Shown: positions 1 through 4,873 of the stretch, piece by piece
How positions within the stretch are numbered: the first letter of the stretch is position 1
Layout: each line of letters begins with the position of its first letter
Source of the DNA: Rugosibacter sp.
GTDB lineage: Bacteria > Pseudomonadota > Gammaproteobacteria > Burkholderiales > Rhodocyclaceae
Assembly: GCA_030652715.1 (NCBI GenBank)
Contig: JAUSQB010000372.1
Location: 1 to 5,174 of the forward strand
Direction: 5' to 3'
Length of the DNA: 5,174 nucleotides
Notes under the pieces: model-generated
What the model was told of the DNA's origin: nothing
The model's database searches: none
What the model saw: only the letters and a program-made list of their open reading frames with translations
Translations under genes and position numbers: made by a program

Positions 1-98
1 GTTTCTTGCTCGACCGCCTTGTAGCGCATCCACAGCGAAGCGGGCAGGGTTCTTTCCTGCCCCTTCTTGCTGTGCAGGTGTTTCATCAGTGGCTTCAT
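1..98 (-). CDS. Unrecognised reading frame, 5' end only, runs off the left edge
   Basis: A minus-strand frame opens after a TAG at 110-108, with possible ATG starts at 98-96 and 86-84, and stays open to base 1. The 32 residues from the first ATG are rich in Lys, His and Arg and include the stretch KHLHSKKGQERTLPASLWMR. I do not recognise the family. No good Shine-Dalgarno sequence precedes either ATG, so this may be a gene start, a decayed remnant or chance. It lies downstream of the toxin gene on the same strand, separated by about 130 bases. The competing plus-strand frame here is mostly antisense to the toxin and has an unnatural composition. Confidence is low because only about 100 bases are visible. 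Confidence 0.25.
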   Translation of the reverse strand, partial: MKPLMKHLHSKKGQERTLPASLWMRYKAVEQE

Positions 99-229
99 CA
101 GCGCCGACTATTTCACGCGCGGCCGAACTCGACCGCTTAAAACGGCGCGTAGCGGTTTTGGAGATGGTGTTGCTTGGCGCGCCCCCCCCTGCCGAAGGTC
201 AGAACGGCCCACGCCGGGACGGCCTGAGG

Positions 230-667
230 TCAGTTGAAGTGGATCAAGTTGATATTGAAAGGCTTCGCCGCTTGCCGTTGCCCGCCGTCCAGCGTTGCCA
301 GCGGAAGCCCGGGCAGGTGCGCCAGCTGCACGAACGGTGCATCCTTGGCCTGAACATGGAACTGTTTGGCCCATGAAATGATTTCACGGTAGGAATGCGG
401 GCGGATGATCGTCTGAATCCCCAGGGCGTCCAGATCATCCAGCGCATTCGAGAGCCGCGTCTCACCAAACCGCGCGCCCGGCGTCCGGCGCCTTCTCATG
501 AAAAACTCGGCAACTTCGGTATGGAAAAATTCAGGTACCAGCGCGGTGAACTCACCGTCACGCAGCATCCGATTTACAGCGGCAGCATAGAGACGCCCTG
601 CTTCGGCTTCCGGAAAGAACCAGGCGATGGCGATGCTTGAATCGAGAACAAACCGCTTTCCAGTCAC
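230..667 (-). CDS. vapC-like: PIN-domain ribonuclease toxin, VapC-like (type II toxin-antitoxin)
   Basis: The product is 145 residues, the usual length for a VapC-type toxin. All four PIN acidic positions are visible: Asp9 in FVLDSSIAIAWFF near the N terminus, Glu51 in FFHTEVAEFF, Asp109 in AKDAPFVQLA, and Asp127 in LATLDGGQRQAAK. In this family these residues bind Mg2+ or Mn2+ and cleave RNA, often tRNA or rRNA; the target here is unknown. The start is GTG at 667-665, because it places the PIN beta-1 strand five residues in and overlaps the antitoxin stop by four bases (GTGA). This arrangement implies translational coupling. An upstream in-frame ATG near 1000 would add 111 residues that are only an out-of-frame reading of the antitoxin and the Fic stump. 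The family is known to be inert while bound by its antitoxin. The usual Tyr before the third acidic residue is replaced by Lys, a minor departure. Confidence 0.9.
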   Translation of the reverse strand: MTGKRFVLDSSIAIAWFFPEAEAGRLYAAAVNRMLRDGEFTALVPEFFHTEVAEFFMRRRRTPGARFGETRLSNALDDLDALGIQTIIRPHSYREIISWAKQFHVQAKDAPFVQLAHLPGLPLATLDGGQRQAAKPFNINLIHFN

Positions 668-891
668 TTTCCGGCCCGGTACTCTGCCAGCAAAACATGC
701 GCGGATTTTTCGCCCTTCTTGACCGGCTTGGGCATGTTCCGCAAGAGGCGATCCGCTGCCTGCCGCCTTTTTTCCGGCGTGGTTTCCGTGGTGAAGACGA
801 AAGCCGAGTCGGGTTTCATGCTGTCCATCATCAGTAAAACCGGTTTCGCTTTGCGGTGCGCGGCCGGTTTGATTGCAGTTTGTGTCTTCAT
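664..891 (-). CDS. Putative antitoxin of the PIN toxin
   Basis: A 75-residue basic protein (starts MKTQTAIKPAAHRKAK, ends SAHVLLAEYRAGK) immediately upstream of and overlapping the PIN toxin, the standard antitoxin position. The C-terminal segment, with alternating aliphatic and charged residues, is the likely toxin-binding part. I do not see a clear AbrB, ribbon-helix-helix or Phd fold, so the family is open. The ATG at 891-889 is preferred: GGGAG lies close upstream, and a -10-like TATCAT with a palindrome sits over the alternative ATG at 930-928. That longer form would add 13 residues (MNIFDQLFKGRET) and has AGGG seven bases upstream, so it cannot be excluded. By analogy with the class, the antitoxin neutralises the toxin and, in complex with it, represses the operon. 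Confidence 0.75.
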   Translation of the reverse strand: MKTQTAIKPAAHRKAKPVLLMMDSMKPDSAFVFTTETTPEKRRQAADRLLRNMPKPVKKGEKSAHVLLAEYRAGK

Positions 892-918
892 GGTCTCCCG
901 TCCCTTGAAGAGTTGATC

Positions 919-934
919 GAATATATTCATGATA
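919..934 (-). promoter_or_regulatory. Candidate toxin-antitoxin promoter (-10) and operator palindrome
   Basis: On the minus strand TATCAT (934-929) matches five of six bases of the -10 consensus. It is followed at once by the perfect 10-base palindrome GAATATATTC (928-919), where transcription would begin. Seventeen bases upstream of the -10 lies only a weak -35 (TTTTTC). A palindrome over the start site just ahead of an antitoxin gene is typical of autorepressed toxin-antitoxin operons. The sequence match is direct; the function is inferred. Confidence 0.35.
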
Positions 935-966
935 GCACCCTGCCCTGAATAGAAAAACCCCGCACC

Positions 967-1278
967 GGGCAAGGCTGGCACGAGGGCAAGCATGATCCAT
1001 GGCCCTATATCAACTACGTTTTGTTCATCCTGAAAACCGCCTACAAGGAATTCGCCGAGCGAGTCGGGGAAACGAAAGCACCACGCGGAGCCAAGACCGA
1101 CCAGGTGCTGGCCGCGATCCAGCAATTACCCGACGAGCTCTCGGTCGCCCAACTGGAACTGCGCTGTCCTGGGGTGAGTCGGGACATGGTTAGCCGGGTG
1201 CTCCGCGAACGACAAGCGGCAGGCGAGATCGAGTGCAAGGGGCGCGGCCCGGCAGCGAAGTGGCGGAAGAAGGGGTAA
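967..1278 (+). pseudogene. Fic-family protein, C-terminal remnant (5' part missing)
   Basis: The plus-strand frame reads QGWHEGKHDPWPYINYVLF and continues to a TAA at 1276-1278. From memory, the WHEG-x-HD...PW-NY pattern followed by AYKEFAERVG is the segment that closes the Fic fold in many Fic proteins. The last 60 or so residues (TDQVLAAIQQLPDEL..., VSRDMVSRVLRERQAAGEI) form a winged-helix domain, as found at the C terminus of that Fic class. The catalytic HxFx(D/E)xN(G/K)R motif and everything before it are absent. The frame is closed by a TGA at 946-948 and has no ATG or Shine-Dalgarno sequence; a TTG at 1021 is internal to the homology. About 102 of an expected 350 or more residues remain. 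The break lies near 960-970, next to the toxin-antitoxin promoter, as if that cassette replaced the 5' part. A surviving winged-helix product cannot be excluded but has no visible translation start. Confidence 0.8.
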
Positions 1279-1299
1279 TTACCCTTGAATAAGGGTAAT
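1278..1299 (+). terminator. Hairpin at the end of the Fic remnant
   Basis: ATTACCCTT (1278-1286) pairs perfectly with AAGGGTAAT (1291-1299) around the loop GAAT, beginning at the stop codon of the Fic remnant. No T-run follows on the plus strand, so it is at best a weak or Rho-assisted terminator left over from the original Fic gene. Confidence 0.35.
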
Positions 1300-1329
1300 A
1301 GAGAGGGTAGCAACCCGTGTAGCCAAGAC

Positions 1330-1364
1330 GGCGAGTTGTCAAGGATCACTTGACGACTCTCGCC
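1330..1364. repeat. Strong inverted repeat (hairpin) in the gap
   Basis: The arm 1333-1343 (GAGTTGTCAAG) pairs with 1349-1359 (CTTGACGACTC) over 11 positions, including one G-T wobble, around the five-base loop GATCA. After a two-base bulge, three more G-C pairs form (1330-1332 with 1362-1364). No T-run follows on either strand. It may be a transcript-protecting hairpin, a protein-binding site or the end of a dispersed repeat; the sequence does not decide. Confidence 0.5.
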
Positions 1365-1584
1365 AGCGCTGGTTCAACTATAGTAGATACTCGCCTTGTG
1401 GCTCGCTCTTTTTGGGTATCGCCGCCAGTCGTTTATTGGCGCTCTTATTGATGTACCCGACTGGTTCGAAACCTTGGACAGTATTGAAGCCAAGCCGATG
1501 ATGTGGCGCGATAAAGCGCTTGCGCGCCAATTCGTGCCACCAAGGCCAATTTGCGCGCCAAATAAAATGGCAACACTCATTTTT
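1365..1584. other. Intergenic stretch with no convincing gene
   Basis: No supported gene lies between the hairpin and the Fic promoter region. Open frames exist on both strands, but none has a ribosome site or a recognised domain. The minus-strand frame ending at 1378 looks somewhat protein-like (for example VGYINKSANKRLAAIPKKSE). Such a fragment could come from a dispersed intergenic repeat or a gene relic. The right end of this stretch becomes AT-rich, which marks the start of the Fic promoter region. Confidence 0.4.
1520..1561. repeat. Direct repeat TTGCGCGCCAA, two copies 31 bases apart
   Basis: TTGCGCGCCAA occurs at 1520-1530 and again at 1551-1561, a start-to-start distance of 31 bases or about three helical turns. 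The second copy sits inside the inverted repeat ATTTG/CAAAT (1549-1563). The first directly follows the palindrome AAGCGCTT (1514-1521). The phasing suits a protein bound twice on one face of the helix, about 100 bases ahead of the Fic gene. Confidence 0.45.
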
Positions 1585-1653
1585 ATGTCGCATATCGACA
1601 TTAAACGTCAAATAAAAGCTAATATGTCGTATATATTCGTATTTGCGACATAT
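1585..1653 (+). promoter_or_regulatory. Fic gene promoter region with four ATGTCG operator half-sites
   Basis: The hexamer ATGTCG appears four times as two inverted pairs. The first pair is ATGTCG 1585-1590 and CGACAT 1596-1601, spaced by CATAT. The second is ATATGTCG 1622-1629 and CGACATAT 1646-1653, eight-base arms spaced by 16. Between the arms of the second pair TCGTAT repeats at 1627 and 1637. A plausible promoter is TCGACA (1595-1600) with TAATAT (1620-1625) at a long 19-base spacing, which would put both inverted repeats on top of the promoter and start site. This is a typical repressor layout. The downstream Fic protein has an N-terminal winged helix and is a candidate binder. Repeats are seen directly; promoter and regulator are inferred. 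Confidence 0.5.
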
Positions 1654-1661
1654 AAAGCACC

Positions 1662-3053
1662 ATGCCAAAAAAAGTTGTCGAGCAAGACCTGATTCCGATC
1701 GAGCGGCAAATCGCGGCTTTTCCCCAGGGTGTGGGCATGGCTGAACTTGAAGCCGCGCTGGCCGCGTCAGGTGTTGTGATCCACCGCCGGTCGCTGCAAC
1801 GCCGACTTAAGCTGCTCATCGACAATAGCCGCATCGTTGCCGACGGCGCCCTCAAGGGCAGGGTTTATCACCCCATCGGCCGGATCGGCTCCTTGGCGAC
1901 CGGGCACGCCACAGTGGCAGCGGCATCGCTCATTCCCTTCTCGGTAGCCGGCAGCGATATCCGTCATGCCATGGCGCGCCCCATCCAAAGCCGCGAACCT
2001 GTGGGCTACCAGCGCGAATTTCTGCTCGCCTATCCGCACGCCGGCCTCTATCTCGACCAGGCCACTCGGGATCACCTGCATCGCATCGGCCGCGCGCAGC
2101 AAGACGATCTGCCCGCCGGTACACTGGCCCGGCAGATGCTTGGGCGCTTACGGATCGACTTGTCCTGGGCATCCAGCCATCTGGAGGGCAACACCTACTC
2201 GCTGCTGGAAACCGAGCGCCTGATTGCCTTCGGCCAGGCTGCCGAGGGCAAGAACACGTTTGAAACCCAGATGATCCTGAACCACAAGCAAGCCATCGAG
2301 TTTCTTGTCGAATCGGTGGCGGAAATAGGTTTTGACAGCTATTCGATACTCAACCTGCATGCCATGCTCAGCGACAACCTGCTCGCCAACTCGGCCGCCA
2401 GCGGTTGCATCCGCCAGATACCGGTGGGCATCGGCCGCTCGGTCTACACGCCGCTGACAAGCCCGCAACTACTGGAGGAGTATTTCCAGCGCTGTCTCGA
2501 AACCGCTGCTGGCATCAAGGATCCCTTCGAGCAATCTTTTTTCGCCCTGGCGCATTTGTCTTATCTGCACGCCTTCGAGGACGTCAACAAACGCGTGGCC
2601 CGCCTGGCGGCCAACATTCCGTTGATCAAGCACAACCTTTGCCCGCTGTCGTTCATCGACGTGCCGACAGAAGCCTATGTGGAAGGCCTGCTCGGGGTGT
2701 ATGAACTCAATCGAATCGAGCTGCTGCGCGACATCTATGTCTGGGGCTACGAGCGCTCTGTCAAACGCTATCTCTCCCAGCGGGAAGAGCTAGGCGAGCC
2801 GGACCCCTTCCGCCTGCGCTACCGCACCGCCTTGGTCGAGCTTGTCCGCACCGTCGTTCGACAAGATCAATCCGCAGCGCCGCCCTCGGTCGCGGCATGG
2901 GCTGCCGAACATGTCCCCGAACCAGACCGAACGCGTTTTATCGCCCTGGTGCATACCGAGCTGAACAGTCTGCACGCGGGAAATTTCGCCCGCTACCGCA
3001 TTCGCCCTGCGGAATTCGCCGCCTGGCAGGAGAAAAATGCGCGGCACGGGTGA
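1662..3053 (+). CDS. Fic-family protein with N-terminal winged helix (probable AMP-transferase)
   Basis: 463 residues. Residues about 10-70 form a winged-helix domain (FPQGVGMAELEAALAASGV, then HRRSLQRRLKLLIDNSRIV and GRVYHP). SWASSHLEGNTYS carries the class II inhibitory motif (S/T)xxxE(G/N), with Ser171, Glu175 and Gly176. The Fic motif is HAFEDVNKRVAR: His303 (base), Asp307 (metal), Asn309, Arg311, and Arg314, the expected partner of inhibitory Glu175. RQIPVGIGRSVYTPL (251-265) matches the substrate-holding flap. Fic enzymes usually move AMP from ATP to a protein hydroxyl; the target here is unknown. The motif departs from HPFxDGNGR at Pro (Ala), the first Gly (Val) and the second Gly (Lys); Lys is an accepted variant. 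Val308 lies in the anion-binding turn, so another donor or weak activity is possible. The ATG follows CATATAAAGCACC with no Shine-Dalgarno sequence. The cytosolic protein may also repress its own promoter through the winged helix. Confidence 0.92.
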   Translation: MPKKVVEQDLIPIERQIAAFPQGVGMAELEAALAASGVVIHRRSLQRRLKLLIDNSRIVADGALKGRVYHPIGRIGSLATGHATVAAASLIPFSVAGSDIRHAMARPIQSREPVGYQREFLLAYPHAGLYLDQATRDHLHRIGRAQQDDLPAGTLARQMLGRLRIDLSWASSHLEGNTYSLLETERLIAFGQAAEGKNTFETQMILNHKQAIEFLVESVAEIGFDSYSILNLHAMLSDNLLANSAASGCIRQIPVGIGRSVYTPLTSPQLLEEYFQRCLETAAGIKDPFEQSFFALAHLSYLHAFEDVNKRVARLAANIPLIKHNLCPLSFIDVPTEAYVEGLLGVYELNRIELLRDIYVWGYERSVKRYLSQREELGEPDPFRLRYRTALVELVRTVVRQDQSAAPPSVAAWAAEHVPEPDRTRFIALVHTELNSLHAGNFARYRIRPAEFAAWQEKNARHG

Positions 3054-3078
3054 AACAAAGCGCAAACCCGGCTGGCGC

Positions 3079-3112
3079 ATAAAAAAAGCGGCCCCGGATT
3101 ATCCGGGGCCGC
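3079..3112 (-). terminator. Intrinsic terminator of the secreted propeller gene
   Basis: GCGGCCCCGGA (3088-3098) pairs perfectly over 11 bases with TCCGGGGCCGC (3102-3112) around a three-base loop. On the minus strand the stem is followed by seven T residues (3087-3081) and TAT. This is a textbook Rho-independent terminator, 65 bases past the stop codon of the minus-strand gene that ends at 3177. On the plus strand the A-run precedes the stem and no T-run follows, so it would stop the convergent Fic transcript poorly. Confidence 0.88.
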
Positions 3113-3117
3113 CAGGT

Positions 3118-3137
3118 GCATGCGGGGGAGCGCATGC
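3118..3137. repeat. Inverted repeat GCATGCG/CGCATGC
   Basis: GCATGCG (3118-3124) and CGCATGC (3131-3137) form a seven-base perfect stem around GGGGAG, between the stop codon of the propeller gene and its terminator. It would fold as a second hairpin in the 3' untranslated RNA, and could protect the transcript end. Confidence 0.4.
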
Positions 3138-3176
3138 TGTTGGTGCAACTGTGGCGGGTACAACGGCCAAACCAGC

Positions 3177-4637
3177 TTATTTCTGGCGCTTGCGCTCCAG
3201 GTTGTAAAGGGTGGTGGTATGCGATTTTTCGTTGGCAATGGCCAGGTAGAAATTGCCACGGTAGTGATACGCCGCCATGCCTTCGGGCGCGACATCGCCT
3301 TCGGTGACGATCATGTCGATGAAGCTGGCTTCATTCGGGTTGGTGATGTCGAAGATCGCGATGGCGCTTTTGGTCGTGCGTTCGAGGCTGATGAAAGCAT
3401 AGGTGCGCCCGGCAATGTCCAGCAGGGCCACGCCTTCGGGTTCAACACCTTTGTCGCGGCTGCGGCCATCGTTGTAAATGCCCAGCTCGGCGGCTTTCTT
3501 GTCGAGGATATCGCCGCTGTCATAGACCAGCTCGCCGGTCTCGCTGCGGATCGAGAACGAACGCGCACCAGCGGCATACAGGCTGCCCGGCGAGGAATCC
3601 GTATTGGAGACGCGCAACTTGTCCAAGGGGGCAGTAGCGCCAAAAGCGCTGGCGACGGAGCGATCCTTGTCATCCTCGCGGAAATCGCCTTCGTTGGCCA
3701 TCACCAGATAGGTGTTGCCGCGCCATTGATGGGCAGCAATCGCATCGGGCATGTAGAGGCCCTTGACAGGAACGGAGAGGAACTCGACGCTGCCGTTATT
3801 GAGCGGGTCGATCTGGTTGCCGGGCAGGCTGAAATCCTTGGCGCCAAGGCCGATCACGCCGGTGAATTGATTAGTGGTCAGATCCAGCACCGCCATGGCA
3901 TTGGCTTCTTGCAGAGTGACGTAGGCCAGGGTGCCGTCTTCATTCACCGCGATGTATTCAGGTTCGAAATTCATGCCGGTATTGATGCGCACATTGTCAC
4001 CACTGACGGGTACTCCATCAAAGCCGACAGTTACGACATCGCGCGTGGCCATGTCGATGATGCTGACGCTGCCCGCCGGATCATCCTCTGGCTGAGCAAA
4101 CACATAGGGAACAGTGGCGCCGATGCGCGCGCCGTAAGTGACCGGCGTGGCTTCGTTGGCGACCAGCAGCTTGCTGCCGTCGTGCGTAAAGGTGAGCATA
4201 TCGGGCAAAGCACCTACTTCAATGGGGTTGATGCCCTCGGCGAGCGTGCGCGTTTTGGTGTCGTAAAACACCACCATGCCCGGATTTGTGCGGGTTGGCG
4301 ATTCGATGGCGAAGGCGGCCAGGCCATTGTGGATGGCTACGCTGTTGATAGAGCCATAGCCGCTGATGTCGATATGTTCGATCAGCGCACCGGTAGCGGC
4401 ATCGAGCACATCGACGCCGACCACACCCGCCACCCACAGGGTGTTGGTCTTGCGGTCGAAAGCCGGAACCTCGGACGTCTGGCCGGGGGTGGCGGGATTG
4501 GCAGCGTGGCTGTAGGTCCACTGCTTGCTGAATGCAATAACCGGATTCTCAGCCAGGGCTGCGGTTGAAAATAACGACACGGACAATGACGCGGCGATGG
4601 CGGTTGCAAGTACGTATCTTTGTGCATATTTTTTCAT
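3177..4637 (-). CDS. Secreted beta-propeller protein, choice-of-anchor I type
   Basis: 486 residues. A Sec signal peptide is clear: MKKYAQR, a hydrophobic core (about residues 8-28), and cleavage after AALA at residue 29. The mature protein is a string of blade-like repeats: LWVAGVVGVDVLDAATG (68-83), LPDMLTFTHDGSKLLVANEA (144-163), EPEYIAVNEDGTLAYVTL (225-242), MPDAIAAHQWRGNTYLVMAN (296-315), EPEGVALLDIAGRTYAFISL (399-418) and APEGMAAYHYRGNFYLAIAN (450-469). The recurring (M/E/A)P(D/E)xxA...G..YL.xANE pattern is what I know from choice-of-anchor I proteins, sometimes annotated as alkaline phosphatase-like. Family members often carry a C-terminal sorting tail such as PEP-CTERM; here the protein ends in LERKRQK without one, so release to the periplasm or exterior is likely. 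No enzymatic residues can be assigned. The start is supported by GAAGGA seven bases upstream. It converges with the Fic gene. The substrate or ligand is unknown. Confidence 0.87.
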   Translation of the reverse strand: MKKYAQRYVLATAIAASLSVSLFSTAALAENPVIAFSKQWTYSHAANPATPGQTSEVPAFDRKTNTLWVAGVVGVDVLDAATGALIEHIDISGYGSINSVAIHNGLAAFAIESPTRTNPGMVVFYDTKTRTLAEGINPIEVGALPDMLTFTHDGSKLLVANEATPVTYGARIGATVPYVFAQPEDDPAGSVSIIDMATRDVVTVGFDGVPVSGDNVRINTGMNFEPEYIAVNEDGTLAYVTLQEANAMAVLDLTTNQFTGVIGLGAKDFSLPGNQIDPLNNGSVEFLSVPVKGLYMPDAIAAHQWRGNTYLVMANEGDFREDDKDRSVASAFGATAPLDKLRVSNTDSSPGSLYAAGARSFSIRSETGELVYDSGDILDKKAAELGIYNDGRSRDKGVEPEGVALLDIAGRTYAFISLERTTKSAIAIFDITNPNEASFIDMIVTEGDVAPEGMAAYHYRGNFYLAIANEKSHTTTLYNLERKRQK

Positions 4638-4644
4638 GTTGATT

Positions 4645-4650
4645 TCCTTC
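4645..4650 (-). promoter_or_regulatory. Ribosome binding site GAAGGA of the propeller gene
   Basis: GAAGGA on the minus strand (4650-4645) lies seven bases before the ATG at 4637-4635 and is the best Shine-Dalgarno sequence in the window. It fixes the start directly ahead of the signal peptide. Confidence 0.75.
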
Positions 4651-4669
4651 TTTCTCGTGTAGGCGCAAC

Positions 4670-4679
4670 CAGTCGACTG
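4670..4679. repeat. Palindrome CAGTCGACTG in the propeller gene leader
   Basis: A perfect 10-base palindrome 32 bases upstream of the propeller gene ATG, directly after the T-rich tail of the leader hairpin. It could be an operator half-turn site or chance. Confidence 0.3.
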
Positions 4680-4680
4680 C

Positions 4681-4733
4681 TTTAAAAATATCCTTGCCCG
4701 GCCAAGAAATAGTCATAGCCAGCCGGGCAAGGA
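4681..4733 (-). terminator. Terminator-like hairpin upstream of the propeller gene (leader attenuator or end of the upstream unit)
   Basis: TCCTTGCCCGGC (4691-4702) and GCCGGGCAAGGA (4722-4733) are perfect 12-base arms around a 19-base loop. On the minus strand the stem is followed by TATTTTTAAA (4690-4681), a broken U-tract. The element lies 44 bases before the propeller gene start and about 340 bases after the LuxR-type stop, all on the same strand. It is either the terminator of the regulator transcript or a conditional stop in the propeller gene leader. The loop is longer than in most intrinsic terminators, which leaves room for an alternative fold. Confidence 0.5.
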
Positions 4734-4764
4734 CGAATAAACAACAAAACACTTATTTATTTTT

Positions 4765-4796
4765 ACTGCTCTGCTTGGCACTGCTCTCACTGCTCT
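4765..4796. repeat. Three copies of ACTGCTCT upstream of the propeller gene
   Basis: ACTGCTCT occurs at 4765-4772, 4780-4787 and 4789-4796 (AGAGCAGT on the minus strand). Start-to-start steps are 15 and 9 bases. The repeats sit beside the AT-rich segment 4734-4764, where a promoter for the propeller gene could lie. They may bind a regulator, but I see no firm -35/-10 pair here. Confidence 0.35.
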
Positions 4797-4873
4797 GATA
4801 CCACTACGCGGAACCCTAACGTTGCTGGCTCCTGCTGGTCACGATAACGGGTTTGTTTTACAGATAAGTCATC

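Noticed and set aside
182..189. Run of eight C residues, considered as a phase-variation tract
   Set aside because: It lies outside any supported gene, between the toxin stop and the left-edge frame, so a length change has no clear effect.
89..376. Plus-strand frame with a coiled-coil-like piece (AAELDRLKRRVAVLE)
   Set aside because: Much of it is antisense to the PIN toxin, the rest has an unnatural composition, and there is no ribosome site.
668..1000. N-terminal extension of the PIN toxin from an ATG at 1000
   Set aside because: The added 111 residues are the wrong frame of the antitoxin and the Fic remnant; the GTG at 667 gives a normal PIN length and a 4-base overlap.
892..1125. Longer antitoxin starting at 1125, including a FFYSGQGAIM stretch that resembles a membrane segment
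   Set aside because: The extra residues are antisense to the Fic remnant. Only the ATGs at 930 and 891 are realistic.
1520..1653. CRISPR-like repeats
   Set aside because: The repeated units are only 6-11 bases and lack regular spacers; they fit operator sites, not an array.
1396..1692. 98-codon plus-strand frame running into the Fic gene
   Set aside because: It overlaps the winged-helix start of the Fic gene in another frame, spans the AT-rich promoter and shows no domain or ribosome site.
3120..4568. A 482-codon open frame on the plus strand opposite the propeller gene
   Set aside because: It is the mirror of a GC-rich gene. The opposite strand has a signal peptide, a ribosome site, a terminator and recognisable repeats, while this frame has no domain or ribosome site.
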